Below are positions 28,586 through 38,513 of a stretch of 64,000 bases of DNA, one piece after another; within the stretch, counting starts at the first letter, position 1; each line of letters starts with the position of its first letter. The notes under the pieces are model-generated. The model had not been told where the DNA came from. It was given only the letters and a program-made list of their open reading frames with translations, and did not search any database. The position numbers were made by a program, and so were the translations under genes. Source of the DNA: Rhodopseudomonas pseudopalustris (GTDB taxonomy: Bacteria > Pseudomonadota > Alphaproteobacteria > Rhizobiales > Xanthobacteraceae); contig NZ_FODT01000001.1 of the NCBI RefSeq assembly GCF_900110435.1, positions 434,001 to 498,000 of the forward strand, in the 5' to 3' direction.

Positions 28586-28685
28586 GTCATCGCCCGGCTC
28601 GACCGGGCGACCCAGTATTGCAGAGCGTTGTTAGCAACCGCCGACGCTCTGGGATACTGGGCCACCCGCTCTCGCGGGTGGTGAC
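28586..28685. repeat. Palindromic element, family P1 (copy 1)
   Basis: GTCATCGCCCGGCTCGACCG and a right end of GGGCCACCCGCTCTCGCGGG-TGGTGAC face each other around CAGAGCG/CGCTCTG arms. The CCCAGTA/ATACTGGG pieces are internal. Very similar elements lie at 31.65 and 57.65 kb. Confidence 0.65.
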
Positions 28686-28716
28686 GGCCGGATGCGAGGG
28701 AGGGCCGACCCCAGGC

Positions 28717-29649
28717 TCAGACGATCACTGCGCCCGCCGCGATCGGCGTACCGCGCAAAAACTCGTCGGCCTGCATCGGCTGCTTGCCGGCGCGCTGCAA
28801 TTGCAGCACCCGGATGGCGCCGTCCTGGCAGGCGATGGTGAGTCTGTCGTCCAGCACCTGCCCCGGCGCGCCGCCTCCGGTGGCCGACGCACAGCGCAGG
28901 ATCTTGACGCGCACGGCTTCGCCGTCGATCGGCAGTTCGCACCAGGCGCCGGGAAACGGCGACAGCCCGTGGATGTGCCGCAGCACGGCCTGCGCAGGCC
29001 GCGCGAAATCGATCTTGGCTTCGGCCTTGTCGATCTTGGCAGCGTAGGTGACGCCGTGCTCGCTCTGCCGGGTGAGTTGCAGCTGATCGCGCTCCAGCGC
29101 CGCCATCGCCCGCACCATCAGATCGGCGCCGAGCCGGGCCAGCGAATCGTGCAGATCGGTGACCGTCATGGCGTCGGTGATGGCGATCCGCTCGGCCATC
29201 GCGACGTCGCCGGTGTCGAGGCCGGCGTCCATCTTCATCACCATCACGCCGCTCTCGGCGTCGCCCGCCATGATCGCGCGGTTGAGCGGGGCGGCGCCGC
29301 GCCAGCGCGGCAGCAGCGAGCCGTGCAGATTGTAGCAACCGAGCCTGGGCGCATCGAGGATCGCCTGCGGCAGGATCATGCCATAGGCGACCACGACCGC
29401 GGCGTCGGCGTCATGGCTGCGGAATTCGGCGAGCGCCTCGTCGGTCTTCAGCGTCTTCGGCGTCAGCACCGGAATGCCGAGCCGTTGCGCCTCCTGCGCC
29501 ACCGGGCTGTGCTGCAATTTCATGCCGCGCCCGGCCGGCTTGGGCTCGCGGCTGTAGACCGCGGCGATGTCGTGCCCATAGGCCGACAGCGCCAGCAGCG
29601 TCGGCACCGCGAAGTCCGGCGTACCCATGAAGACGAGGCGAAGGGGCAT
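28717..29649 (-). CDS. fmt: Methionyl-tRNA formyltransferase
   Basis: This 310-aa enzyme formylates initiator Met-tRNA with 10-formyltetrahydrofolate. Landmarks are [16 protein letters not shown], the [16 protein letters not shown] block with the catalytic region, and [11 protein letters not shown] start at 29649; the 17 codons open upstream do not look like the family. It follows def by 79 bases on the same strand, so formylation and deformylation enzymes are encoded together. Confidence 0.97.
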   Translation of the reverse strand: MPLRLVFMGTPDFAVPTLLALSAYGHDIAAVYSREPKPAGRGMKLQHSPVAQEAQRLGIPVLTPKTLKTDEALAEFRSHDADAAVVVAYGMILPQAILDAPRLGCYNLHGSLLPRWRGAAPLNRAIMAGDAESGVMVMKMDAGLDTGDVAMAERIAITDAMTVTDLHDSLARLGADLMVRAMAALERDQLQLTRQSEHGVTYAAKIDKAEAKIDFARPAQAVLRHIHGLSPFPGAWCELPIDGEAVRVKILRCASATGGGAPGQVLDDRLTIACQDGAIRVLQLQRAGKQPMQADEFLRGTPIAAGAVIV

Positions 29650-29728
29650 GGCGTGAGGGTCCCGGACAGGTCTGGGCCGACGGAGGGCCGCGCGCCGCAA
29701 CGCGTCGGCCGGTCATCTACGCGAGCGC

Positions 29729-30256
29729 TCAGACGTATTTGATACCGCGCTTGGCGGCCTTCTCGAACTTGCGCACGACCATGGCGCGCTTCAGCTTCGA
29801 CAAATGATCGACGAACAGCACGCCGTCGAGGTGGTCGATTTCGTGCTGGATGCAGGTCGCGAACAGGCCGTCGGCGTCCTCTTCCTTCACATTGCCGTCG
29901 AGATCGGTGTAGCGGATCCGGACCACTGCCGGCCGCTCGACATCGGCGTAATATTCGGGGATCGACAGGCAACCTTCCTCGTAGACGTTCATCTCCGCCG
30001 AGGCGCCGACGATTTCCGGATTGATGAAGGCGCGCGGATCGCTCTTGCCGTTGCCCTCCTTGCGCACGATGTCCATCGTGATGAGCCGCACCGGCTCGGC
30101 GATCTGAATCGCCGCGAGCCCGATGCCGGGCGCGTCGTACATGCTCTCGAACATGTCGTCCGCGAGCTTGCGGATCTCCGGCGTCACCTCGGCGACGGGC
30201 TTTGAGATTTCACGCAGCCGCTTATCCGGCAGGATGATGATTTCACGCAGGGCCAT
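29729..30256 (-). CDS. def: Peptide deformylase
   Basis: This 175-aa metalloenzyme removes the N-formyl group from new proteins. All three motifs are present: [13 protein letters not shown] (metal Cys) and HEIDH (two metal His and the catalytic Glu). Here the usual final Gln of motif I is present and motif III is followed by LDGVLFVD. It is first in the def-fmt-truA run and diverges from rmuC. Confidence 0.97.
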   Translation of the reverse strand: MALREIIILPDKRLREISKPVAEVTPEIRKLADDMFESMYDAPGIGLAAIQIAEPVRLITMDIVRKEGNGKSDPRAFINPEIVGASAEMNVYEEGCLSIPEYYADVERPAVVRIRYTDLDGNVKEEDADGLFATCIQHEIDHLDGVLFVDHLSKLKRAMVVRKFEKAAKRGIKYV

Positions 30257-30405
30257 GGCGGCGATTTAAGGCGCAGCGGCGGTCGGGTCAATCCGGGACC
30301 GACCGGAGGTTATGCCACTTTTGGCGCGAGCCGGGCTTAAAGATCCGTTCAGAGTAATGTTCTCTCTTCGTTCGCAAGGACTGTTTAGTCTGCTACGATC
30401 CGGCG

Positions 30406-31623
30406 ATGAACGAGACCCTCTTCTATCTTGGCGACGCTCCGGTCAGCATTGGCGCGGCGCTGTTCGGCGCGAGCGCGATGGCGTTGCTGTTGCTGCTGGC
30501 GATCGTGCTGGTGATCGCGCACGGGCTGCAGAGCGGCAGCGCCGCGGCCCTGGCGCAGGCCCGCCGCGCCTCTGACCTGGAGCAACGCCTGTCGGACCTG
30601 ATCAGGTTCCAGAGCGAAGCCAATGGCCGGGTCGACGCGATGGGCCGGGCGCTGGCGGGGCGGCAGGCCGAAATGGCGCGCGCGGTCAGCGAGCGGCTGG
30701 ATACGGTCACCCACCGGGTCGGCCAGTCGATGACGCAATCGACCCACCACACCATGGAAAGCCTGCAGGCGCTGCACGAGCGGCTCGGCATCATCGATCG
30801 CGCCCACGACAACCTCACCGAGCTGACCGACCAGGTGACGTCGCTGCGCGACGTGCTCGCCAACAAGCAGGCTCGCGGCGCGTTCGGCCAGGCGCGGATG
30901 GAGTCGATCGTGCAGGACGGGATGCCGAAGGGCGCCTACGCCTTCCAGTACACGCTCTCCACCGGCAAGCGGCCGGATTGCGTGGTGTTCCTGCCCGACC
31001 AGCGGCCGCTGTGCATCGACGCCAAGTTTCCGCTCGAGGCGGTCACCGCGCTCCGCGAATCCCGCAGCGACGGCGAGAAGAAGGCGGCGTCGCAGCGGCT
31101 GCGGCTCGACGTGATGCGGCATGTCGACGATATCGCGGCCAAGTATCTGATCCCCGGCGAGACCCAGGACACCGCGTTGATGTTCGTGCCATCGGAATCG
31201 GTCTATGCCGAGATCCATGACGGCTTCGACGATGTGATCCAGAAGGCATATCGCGCCCGCATCGTGCTGGTGTCGCCGTCGTTGCTGATGCTGGCGATCC
31301 AGGTGATGCAGCAGATTCTGAAAGACGCGCGGATGCGCGACGCCGCGGATCAAATCCGGACCGAAGTGCTGAGCCTCGGCGACGATCTCGCGCGGCTGCG
31401 CGAGCGTGTCACCAAGCTGCAAACCCATTTCGGCCAGGTCAACGACGACGTCCGCCAGATCCTGATCTCGGCCGACAAGATCGAACGCCGCGCCGTGCGG
31501 ATCGAGGAGCTGGATTTTTCCGCGGTCGAACCGTCGACCGGCACGCAAGCGCCGCTGGCGCCGGAAGCCAGAGACCTGTTCGCGTCCCGCGCGTTCAAAA
31601 TCGACGAAGTCGCTTCAGACTGA
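30406..31623 (+). CDS. rmuC: DNA recombination protein RmuC homologue
   Basis: This 405-aa protein has an N-terminal membrane span (about 17-42), a coiled coil (about 48-150) and the RmuC nuclease-like core. The core includes PDCVVFLPDQRPLCIDAKFPLE, where the IDAKFP motif resembles an endonuclease-fold active site. The family limits recombination-linked inversions in E. coli; its enzymatic role is unproven. The ATG at 30406 gives the full membrane anchor. Confidence 0.9.
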   Translation: MNETLFYLGDAPVSIGAALFGASAMALLLLLAIVLVIAHGLQSGSAAALAQARRASDLEQRLSDLIRFQSEANGRVDAMGRALAGRQAEMARAVSERLDTVTHRVGQSMTQSTHHTMESLQALHERLGIIDRAHDNLTELTDQVTSLRDVLANKQARGAFGQARMESIVQDGMPKGAYAFQYTLSTGKRPDCVVFLPDQRPLCIDAKFPLEAVTALRESRSDGEKKAASQRLRLDVMRHVDDIAAKYLIPGETQDTALMFVPSESVYAEIHDGFDDVIQKAYRARIVLVSPSLLMLAIQVMQQILKDARMRDAADQIRTEVLSLGDDLARLRERVTKLQTHFGQVNDDVRQILISADKIERRAVRIEELDFSAVEPSTGTQAPLAPEARDLFASRAFKIDEVASD

Positions 31624-31644
31624 GTCGGCGCCACGAAATCAACC

Positions 31645-31778
31645 GTCATCACCCGCGAAAGCGGGTGACCCCGTCTTCCAGATCGTCGGTGCTCAGCGAG
31701 CAATTCGCGATCATTCTTTCGTGCTTCGCAACGTAGGGCGGTGAGCACTGGGTCGCCCGGACAAGCCGGGCGATCACG
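31645..31778. repeat. Palindromic element, family P1 (copy 2)
   Basis: GTCATCACCCGCGAAAGCGG at the left and CCCGGACAAGCCGGGCGAT-CAC at the right bracket an internal CACTGGGTCGCC. It lies between rmuC and the AmpG-like gene and shares its ends with the elements at 28.6 and 57.65 kb. Confidence 0.6.
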
Positions 31779-31831
31779 GCGAACCCTGAGGCGGATGTCC
31801 GGCGCCCGTTCGAATCTGCTACCACCCTCGT

Positions 31832-33205
31832 ATGACCGCTCCCGACGCCTCATCGAATCCAGAACCGCTCCCCCCCGTTGCCCCGGCGTCCACCTGGCGC
31901 GAGGCGATGACGGTGTATCTGCAACCGCGAGTGCTGATCGTCCTGTTTCTCGGCTTCTCGTCGGGCCTGCCGCTGGCGCTGTCGGGCTCGACGCTGCTGG
32001 TGTGGATGCGGGAGTCCGGCGTCGATCTCGGCACCATCGGGCTATTCGCGCTGGTCGGCACGCCCTACACGCTGAAGTTCATCTGGGCGCCGCTGGTCGA
32101 TGCGCTGCACGTTCCGCTGCTGTCGCGGCTGTTCGGCCGCCGCCGCGGCTGGCTGGTCACCTCGCAACTGCTGCTGATCGGCGCGATCCTGCTGCTGGCG
32201 CTGACCGACCCGGCGCATGCGCCGCTGTTCGTCGCGATCGGTGCGCTGCTGGTCGCGGCTGCGTCCGCGACGCAGGACATCGTGGTCGATGCGTTTCGCG
32301 TCGAGAGCCTGCCGGAGAACGAGCAGGCCGCCGGCATGGCGTCCTATGTCGCGGCCTATCGGATCGGGATGCTGATCTCGACCGCGGGCGTGCTGTTTCT
32401 GGTCAGCGCCTATGAGGGCGCCGGGCTTGAGCGCTCCACGGCGTGGATGTGGGGCTATGTCACGATGGCCGGAATGGTGCTGATCGGCACCGTCACCGCA
32501 CTGCTCGCGACCGAACCCGAGCAATCACGCCGCGCCGAAGCCGCCACCAGCGGCGAGACCGCGTTCACCCGGGTGACGCGGGCGGCGATCGGCGCGTTCT
32601 CGGAATTTCTCGGCCGCACCGATGCGCTGGCCGTGCTGGCTTTCGTGGTGCTGTTCAAATTCACCGACGCGTTCTCCGGCACGATGACCGCGCCGTTCGT
32701 GATTGACCTCGGCTTTTCCCGCAACGACTACGCCGCGATCGTCAAGGGCGTCGGCCTCGCCGCGACGCTGGTCGGCGGGTTTGCCGGCGGTTATCTGGCG
32801 CGGCGTTACACGCTCACGACCAGCCTATGGATCGGCGCGGTGCTGCAGGCGCTGTCGAATCTGGCGTTCGCGTGGCTCGCGACCGTCGGCGTCAATCAAT
32901 GGGCGCTGGCGCTGGCGATCTCGGTGGAGAACTTCACCGGCGCGATCGGCACCGTGATCTTCGTCGCCTATCTGTCGGCGCTGTGCCAGAACCCACTGCA
33001 CACCGCCACCCAATACGCGCTGCTGACGGCGCTGTCGGCGGTCGGGCGGACCTATCTGTCGGCGGGTGCGGGCTATGTGGCGCAGGCGACCGGCTGGCCT
33101 GCGTTCTTCATGATCAGCGTCGCGGTCGCGGCGCCGAGTCTCGTGCTGCTGATCTGGCTGCAGCGCCGCGACCATTTCGCAGCACTCGGACCGGTGAAAG
33201 TCTGA
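31832..33205 (+). CDS. AmpG-family MFS transporter (muropeptide permease-like)
   Basis: This 457-aa inner-membrane protein has about twelve hydrophobic spans. The N-terminal block LLGFSSGLPLALSGSTL followed by LVGTPYTLKFIWAPLVD is the AmpG pattern, and ATQDIVVDAFRVE is also typical. AmpG imports anhydro-muropeptides for cell-wall recycling, sometimes feeding AmpC induction. No ampC, ampD or ampR gene is adjacent, so the assignment rests on sequence pattern alone. Confidence 0.85.
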   Translation: MTAPDASSNPEPLPPVAPASTWREAMTVYLQPRVLIVLFLGFSSGLPLALSGSTLLVWMRESGVDLGTIGLFALVGTPYTLKFIWAPLVDALHVPLLSRLFGRRRGWLVTSQLLLIGAILLLALTDPAHAPLFVAIGALLVAAASATQDIVVDAFRVESLPENEQAAGMASYVAAYRIGMLISTAGVLFLVSAYEGAGLERSTAWMWGYVTMAGMVLIGTVTALLATEPEQSRRAEAATSGETAFTRVTRAAIGAFSEFLGRTDALAVLAFVVLFKFTDAFSGTMTAPFVIDLGFSRNDYAAIVKGVGLAATLVGGFAGGYLARRYTLTTSLWIGAVLQALSNLAFAWLATVGVNQWALALAISVENFTGAIGTVIFVAYLSALCQNPLHTATQYALLTALSAVGRTYLSAGAGYVAQATGWPAFFMISVAVAAPSLVLLIWLQRRDHFAALGPVKV

Positions 33206-33233
33206 CGCGATACGCCACGCCCGACGCCACCTC

Positions 33234-33662
33234 CTACTTCGCGACCATGCTCCACTTCGTCACCACGGCCTCGCTGTACTGCCCGGCCTCCTCGGCACAG
33301 GCGACCGCCTCGACTTTCAGCGCAATCTGCTTGCCGAGATGCGATTTGAGCTGCGCCGCCTGGGCGTCGCCGGCGGGCACGATCTGGAACGTTTCCGGCC
33401 CGTTCTCGAGATTGCACAGACCGGCCGGCGGCGGCAGCCGGCGCGGCTCGCTGACAAGCTGATACACCGGGATCTTCTTGCCTTTGCCGTTCGCCCGCGA
33501 CCGCATCGCGGTGAGTTCGCCGTTGAGAACATCGCCGACCTGCATCGCCATGGGCTTCGGCAGCGCCGCCCGGCTCTCCGTGCCCTGCGCGTATGCGGGC
33601 GCGGCCGAGAGCGACAGAACGGCGGCGAAAATCATCGAGGGCTTCAGGATCAGGTCAGTCAT
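33234..33662 (-). CDS. Secreted protein of unknown function
   Basis: This 142-aa product has a signal peptide (KPSMIFAAVLSLSAAPAYAQ) and a compact mature domain. The mature part contains two Cys residues (in GLCNLENG and AVACAEEAG) that could form a disulfide. I start at 33662, where the signal peptide begins. It lies 20 bases downstream of recR on the same strand. I do not recognise a named family. Confidence 0.75.
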   Translation of the reverse strand: MTDLILKPSMIFAAVLSLSAAPAYAQGTESRAALPKPMAMQVGDVLNGELTAMRSRANGKGKKIPVYQLVSEPRRLPPPAGLCNLENGPETFQIVPAGDAQAAQLKSHLGKQIALKVEAVACAEEAGQYSEAVVTKWSMVAK

Positions 33663-33681
33663 CAGGTCCACTTCCAGTCGT

Positions 33682-34287
33682 TCAGAACAGGGTCCGCTGC
33701 CGCATCGCGGCCGACAGCGTGCCTTCGTCGAGATAGTCGAGTTCGCCGCCCACCGGGACACCATGGGCAAGCCGTGTCACCTTGACGCCCGCCTCCTGCA
33801 GCAGATCGGTGACGTAGTGCGCGGTGGTCTGGCCGTCGACGGTGGCGTTGAGCGCCAGAATGATCTCGCTGACCGCGGGATCATGGGCGCGCGCCACCAG
33901 CGCGTCGATCGTCAGATCATCGGGGCCGACCCCGTCGAGCGGCGACAACGTCGCGCCGAGCACATGATAGCGGCCGTTGGTGGCGGAAGCGCGTTCGAGC
34001 GCCCACAGATCGGCGACGTCGGCCACTACCACGATGATCGACGGATCGCGGCGCGGATCGGTGCACACCGTGCACGGATTCCGGGTATCGATGTTGCCGC
34101 AGCTCTTGCACACTTCGATCTTGTCGATCGCGACCTGCAGCGCCGAGGCGAGCGGCGTCATCAGCGCGTCGCGCTTCTTGATCAGATGCAGCGCGGCGCG
34201 CCGCGCCGAGCGCGGGCCGAGACCCGGCAACCGCGCCAGCAGCTGAATCAAACGCTCGATCTCGGGGCCTGCGACCGCAGTGGCCAT
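33682..34287 (-). CDS. recR: Recombination mediator RecR
   Basis: This 201-aa protein acts in RecF-pathway gap repair. It has the N-terminal helix-hairpin-helix ([19 protein letters not shown]), a four-Cys zinc finger ([16 protein letters not shown]) and a TOPRIM domain ([14 protein letters not shown]). It belongs to the recR-ybaB-dnaX cluster conserved in many bacteria. It follows ybaB by 113 bases on the same strand. Confidence 0.97.
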   Translation of the reverse strand: MATAVAGPEIERLIQLLARLPGLGPRSARRAALHLIKKRDALMTPLASALQVAIDKIEVCKSCGNIDTRNPCTVCTDPRRDPSIIVVVADVADLWALERASATNGRYHVLGATLSPLDGVGPDDLTIDALVARAHDPAVSEIILALNATVDGQTTAHYVTDLLQEAGVKVTRLAHGVPVGGELDYLDEGTLSAAMRQRTLF

Positions 34288-34400
34288 CGGGACAGCACCA
34301 TCCGTTACGGTGAATCAGATCGGCGACAGGCGTTGGCACGCCTGCCTGCGGGTCTGCCTGCACGTCTGCGAGACTGTGCGAATCGGTATCAGTCGAAAGA

Positions 34401-34721
34401 CTAACCCAGGCCGAGGCCGGGCGGCAGGCCGAGCCCGCCGGTCAGCGCCTGCATCTTCTCCTGCATCGCGGCCTCCGCCTTGCGATGCGCGTCGGCATGC
34501 GCCGCAACCAGAAGATCTTCCAGCACTCCGCCCTCGTCGGGCTTCAGCAGCGACGGGTCGATCGAGACCCCGCGCACTTCCATCTTCGCGCTCATCCGCA
34601 CCTGGACGAGGCCGCCGCCGGACGAGCCCTCGACCTCGATCTGGTCGAGTTCCGCCTGCATCGCCTTCATCTTCGACTGCAGCTGCGCCGCCTGTTTCAT
34701 CATGCCGAGGAAATCAGCCAT
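34401..34721 (-). CDS. Nucleoid-associated protein, YbaB/EbfC family
   Basis: This 106-aa protein has the family start [18 protein letters not shown] and a central [21 protein letters not shown] stretch (given as [12 protein letters not shown] and VRGVSID). It is a small DNA-binding dimer often encoded between dnaX and recR, as here. AAGGAA precedes the ATG at 34721; the open frame upstream overlaps dnaX. Confidence 0.95.
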   Translation of the reverse strand: MADFLGMMKQAAQLQSKMKAMQAELDQIEVEGSSGGGLVQVRMSAKMEVRGVSIDPSLLKPDEGGVLEDLLVAAHADAHRKAEAAMQEKMQALTGGLGLPPGLGLG

Positions 34722-34755
34722 GATCGGTTCCTTTTCGAAAGAGCTATCAAGAGAC

Positions 34756-36630
34756 CTAGGATTCGTCGTCGTCGTCGACCGGCTCGGCCGGGTCTTCGAT
34801 CCCGGCATCGGCTTCGGCCAAGTCGGTGGCGAGCCGCCGCACCTCGAATTTGGCGCCAGGAAATTTCGCCAGCACTTCACGCACCCGCGGATCGCTTTCC
34901 GCGGCGCGTTCGCGTTCGTTCTTTTGCGCCTCGCTCTGCGACCGCAAGGTCGGCTGGCCGGGCTCGTTCGACACGATCACGGTCCAGCGCCGGCCGGTCC
35001 ATTGTTCGAGCTTGCGGCCGAGGTCGTTGATCAGGCTGCGCGACGCGGTCCGCTCCAGCGCCAGTTCGAGCCGTCCATCGTCGATCCGCACCAGCCGGAC
35101 GTCGGCCTCCAGCGCCATGCGGGTCATCACGTCGCGCTTCTCGGACGCCAATGCGACGAGCTGCGGGAAGGTCGTGATCTTCAGCGCGGCGTCCTGCTGC
35201 GGAGCTGCGGCGAGCGCGCTGATCTGCGGCCGGGCCATGCTGTCGGCGCCGCCACGCGCCATCGTCGGCGCGCTGCGCGGCGGCATCGCGGCGGCGGCGG
35301 GCGCCGCATAGGCTGAAACCACGGATGTGGCGGACACCGGCGGCGAGGATGCGCCGCGCGGCGCGGCGCTTCCGCCGGACGGCAGCGGCGTTGCGCTCCC
35401 ACCATCTTGCGCGAGCATCCGGAGGGCTTCGTCCGGCGTCGGCAGATCGGCGGCGTAGGCGATCCGCACCAGCACCATTTCGGCCGCCGCGGCGGGCCGC
35501 GTCGCGCCCTGCACCTCAGCGATGCCCTTCAGCAGCATCTGCCACATTCGCGACAGCACCCGCATCGACAGCTTGGCGGCGAATTCGCGCCCGCGCAGCC
35601 GCTCGGTCTCGCCGAACGCGACATTGTCGGCGGTCGCCGGCACGATCTTCACGCGGGTGACGAAATTGACGAACTCGGCAAGATCGCTGAGCACCACCAC
35701 CGGATCGGCGCCGGTGTCGTATTGATCGCGAAATTCCTGGAAGGCGCTGGCGATATCGCCGCGCGCCAGAGCGTCGAACAATTCGATCACCCGTGTGCGG
35801 TCGGCGAGGCCGAGCATCTGCCGAACCTGATCGGCGCGCACCAGCCCCGCCGCATGGGCGATCGCCTGATCGAACAGCGACAGCGAATCGCGCACGGAGC
35901 CTTCGGCGGCGCGGGCGATGATGCCGAGCGCTTCGGGCTCGACCTCGACGCCTTCCTTCGTGGCGATGCCGGCGAGGTGTTTCATCAGCACGTCGGCCTC
36001 GACGCGGCGCAGATCGAAGCGCTGGCATCGCGACAGCACCGTCACCGGCACCTTGCGGATTTCGGTGGTAGCGAACACGAATTTGGCGTGCTCCGGCGGC
36101 TCCTCCAGCGTCTTCAGGAAGGCGTTGAACGCCGCCGTCGACAGCATGTGGACTTCGTCGATGATGTAGACTTTGTAGCGCGCGCTGGCCGGCGCATAGC
36201 GGACGCTGTCGTTGATCTGGCGGACGTCGTCGACGCCGGTATGCGAGGCGGCGTCCATTTCCAGCACATCCATGTGCCGGCTTTCCATGATGGCTTTGCA
36301 ATGCACGCCATGCACCGGCATGTGGATGGTCGGCCCCTTCACCGAGCCGTCCGGCAACTCGTAATTCAACGCTCGCGCCAGGATGCGCGCAGTGGTGGTC
36401 TTGCCGACGCCGCGCACGCCGGTGAGGATCCAGGCCTGCGGAATCCGCCCGGTGTCGAAGGCGTTGGAGACGGTGCGCACCACCGCTTCCTGGCCGATCA
36501 GATCCTCGAAGCTGTTGGGACGGTATTTGCGCGCCAGCACCCGATAGGCGCCGGCCGGAGCTGCGCCCAAACCGAGGCCGGTCTGTTCCGAATCGCCTGA
36601 AGGGATCGCGGGAGGGCCGGAATCGGTCAT
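34756..36630 (-). CDS. dnaX: DNA polymerase III subunits gamma and tau
   Basis: This 624-aa clamp-loader ATPase has the family block [16 protein letters not shown], Walker [12 protein letters not shown], Walker B DEVHML, and the sensor [15 protein letters not shown]. An Ala/Pro/Ser-rich linker (about 395-465) leads to the tau C-terminal domain. The zinc-module region reads [15 protein letters not shown], retaining only one of the four Cys seen in E. coli. I start at 36630, preceded by GGGGAACGACC; 51 codons open upstream run toward the SRP RNA. It is first in the dnaX-ybaB-recR cluster. Confidence 0.96.
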   Translation of the reverse strand: MTDSGPPAIPSGDSEQTGLGLGAAPAGAYRVLARKYRPNSFEDLIGQEAVVRTVSNAFDTGRIPQAWILTGVRGVGKTTTARILARALNYELPDGSVKGPTIHMPVHGVHCKAIMESRHMDVLEMDAASHTGVDDVRQINDSVRYAPASARYKVYIIDEVHMLSTAAFNAFLKTLEEPPEHAKFVFATTEIRKVPVTVLSRCQRFDLRRVEADVLMKHLAGIATKEGVEVEPEALGIIARAAEGSVRDSLSLFDQAIAHAAGLVRADQVRQMLGLADRTRVIELFDALARGDIASAFQEFRDQYDTGADPVVVLSDLAEFVNFVTRVKIVPATADNVAFGETERLRGREFAAKLSMRVLSRMWQMLLKGIAEVQGATRPAAAAEMVLVRIAYAADLPTPDEALRMLAQDGGSATPLPSGGSAAPRGASSPPVSATSVVSAYAAPAAAAMPPRSAPTMARGGADSMARPQISALAAAPQQDAALKITTFPQLVALASEKRDVMTRMALEADVRLVRIDDGRLELALERTASRSLINDLGRKLEQWTGRRWTVIVSNEPGQPTLRSQSEAQKNERERAAESDPRVREVLAKFPGAKFEVRRLATDLAEADAGIEDPAEPVDDDDES

Positions 36631-36855
36631 CGGTCGTTCCCCACCGAATCTGTCCGTACCGAATTTGTCCGCAAAGCGTCGTTCCGCAATGTGTTCTCTC
36701 TCGGGGCCGCATTGCGGAACGGGGCGGAGGCTGTACGGCGGGGGTTCATCCGGTTGGCCCGACACCCGACACATGCCCGGCACCTGGCAAACCCTGCCAG
36801 GTCGGGCCGATACGCCACCTTGGATAGACCGGCGCGCGCAGCGGCCGGAAAAATA

Positions 36856-36953
36856 GGTAGGAGACTGACGAGCGACCCGATCCGGACCTCGTTAGGGCTG
36901 CTTCCTTCCGGACCTGACCCGGTTGGCGAGTGGCTCGTCCACCGCCAATCTCC
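36856..36953 (-). ncRNA. ffs: Signal recognition particle RNA (4.5S, small type)
   Basis: The minus strand carries the conserved GGTCAGGTCCGGAAGGAAGC apical loop of SRP RNA. The flanking strands pair (GGACGAGCC-side with GCTCGTC, GGGAGA with TCTCC) into one long hairpin, followed by TATTTTT, which would end transcription. The RNA joins Ffh to target membrane proteins to the translocon. Ends are approximate. It lies upstream of dnaX on the same strand. Confidence 0.93.
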
Positions 36954-37159
36954 CGGTCCCTATTTGGAGGCAAACGGGCCGGAATGCAAGCGGGCGGCCG
37001 CGACCTTGAACCATCGGCCAAGCAGGTCGCGCGGCCGGCCTGCGCGCGACCGGACCGATCCGCGGCTTTCGCCGCTCCGGCCGGCTTGATATGGATGTGT
37101 CGGGGTCCGTACCCGCAACCACGCAAGAGCCCGCTTGCCAACGGGCCGATGGAATCGAC

Positions 37160-37576
37160 ATGCCCTCCGACTGGTCGCTGAATTCTCAACTCGAGAAAGA
37201 CACCATCAACATCGGCGACCTGCCGCTCAGCCGCGTGCTGGTGATCAAGGACGCGCATTATCCGTGGCTGCTGCTGGTGCCGCGCCGCGCTGACGCGGTC
37301 GAGATCATCGATCTCGACGAGGTCGAGCAGGCGCAGCTGATGACCGAGATCTCCCGGGTCGGGCGCGCGCTCAAGGAGGTCACCAAATGCGACAAGCTGA
37401 ACATCGCAGCGCTCGGCAACATGGTGCCGCAGCTGCATGTCCACATCATCGCGCGCCGCTCGAGCGACGCCGCCTGGCCGCGCCCGGTGTGGGGGGTGAT
37501 GCCGCCGCTGCCGCACGATCCAGAGGAAGTGCAGCAATTCATCAGCGCGCTCCGGCGCAAGATCTGGCTGGGCTGA
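37160..37576 (+). CDS. HIT-family protein
   Basis: This 138-aa nucleotide-binding protein has the HIT triad in PQLHVHIIARRSSD (H-x-H-x-x-A/hydrophobic) and LLLVPRRADAVEI upstream. The third His of the classical HxHxH is replaced by Ile-Ile-Ala. Family members hydrolyse nucleotide conjugates such as AMP-lysine or Ap4A; the substrate is unknown. I prefer the ATG at 37160, with GGAA upstream, over one 23 codons earlier. The gene is four bases before nudC. Confidence 0.88.
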   Translation: MPSDWSLNSQLEKDTINIGDLPLSRVLVIKDAHYPWLLLVPRRADAVEIIDLDEVEQAQLMTEISRVGRALKEVTKCDKLNIAALGNMVPQLHVHIIARRSSDAAWPRPVWGVMPPLPHDPEEVQQFISALRRKIWLG

Positions 37577-37580
37577 ACCG

Positions 37581-38513
37581 ATGAGCAGCGCGTTTCCGCT
37601 CGGCCAGCCGGCTTTCGTCAGCAACATCCTCGACCGCGCCGCGCATCTGCGCGCCGATGACGCCAGGCTGATGGCGATGGAGGACCGCAGCGACACCCGC
37701 GCCTATGTGGTGCATCGCGATTCGCTGGTGGTGAAGCACGAGGACGGCGGCCCGCGGGCGCTGCTGTCGATCAAGGAGGCGCTGGCGCTCGGCGCCAATC
37801 CGGGGACGATCTTTCTCGGCCTGCGCGACGGCGCGGCGGTGTTCGGCATGGGGATCGGCGCGGCGGCGATCGAGACATTGGTGACCCGCAGCGACGCCGG
37901 CATCGCCGAACTGCGCGGCATGGCGATGCAGGGGATGCTGCCCGAGGAGCAGCTCTCGGCGATCGCAATGGCGAAGTCGATGGTGAACTGGCATCAGCGC
38001 CACGGCTATTGCGCCAATTGCGGCCAGCGCACCGCGATGGCGCAGGGCGGCTGGAAGCGCGATTGTCCGGCTTGCAAGGCCGAACACTTTCCGCGCACCG
38101 ATCCGGTGGTGATCATGCTGGTGACGTCGGGCGACAAATGCCTGCTCGGCCGCCAGAAGCAGTTTCCCGTTGGGATGTATTCGTGCCTCGCCGGCTTCGT
38201 CGAAGCGGCGGAGACGATCGAGGATGCGGTGCGCCGCGAGATTCTCGAAGAGTCCGGCATCCGCTGCGCCGATGTGCGCTACTACATGACGCAGCCCTGG
38301 CCGTATCCATCCTCGCTGATGATCGGTTGTACGGCGATCGCCACCACCGAGGACATCACCATCGATTTCACCGAACTCGAAGATGCGCGCTGGTTCTCGC
38401 GCGACGAGGCCGCACAGATGCTCAATCGCCAGCACCCGGACGGCCTGGTCGGGCCGCACCCGTTCGCGATCGCGCACCATCTGGTCGGCCGCTGGCTGGA
38501 GCAGGACACATGA
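37581..38513 (+). CDS. nudC: NADH pyrophosphatase / NAD-capped RNA hydrolase NudC
   Basis: This 310-aa Nudix enzyme has a zinc ribbon (CANCGQRT...CPACKAEHFPRTDP), the Nudix box GFVEAAETIEDAVRREILEE, and the NudC-specific QPWPYPSSLM loop that sets NADH/NAD-cap specificity. It hydrolyses NADH and decaps NAD-RNA. It lies four bases after the HIT gene and its stop overlaps the PfkB kinase start, so the three genes form an operon. Confidence 0.96.
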   Translation: MSSAFPLGQPAFVSNILDRAAHLRADDARLMAMEDRSDTRAYVVHRDSLVVKHEDGGPRALLSIKEALALGANPGTIFLGLRDGAAVFGMGIGAAAIETLVTRSDAGIAELRGMAMQGMLPEEQLSAIAMAKSMVNWHQRHGYCANCGQRTAMAQGGWKRDCPACKAEHFPRTDPVVIMLVTSGDKCLLGRQKQFPVGMYSCLAGFVEAAETIEDAVRREILEESGIRCADVRYYMTQPWPYPSSLMIGCTAIATTEDITIDFTELEDARWFSRDEAAQMLNRQHPDGLVGPHPFAIAHHLVGRWLEQDT

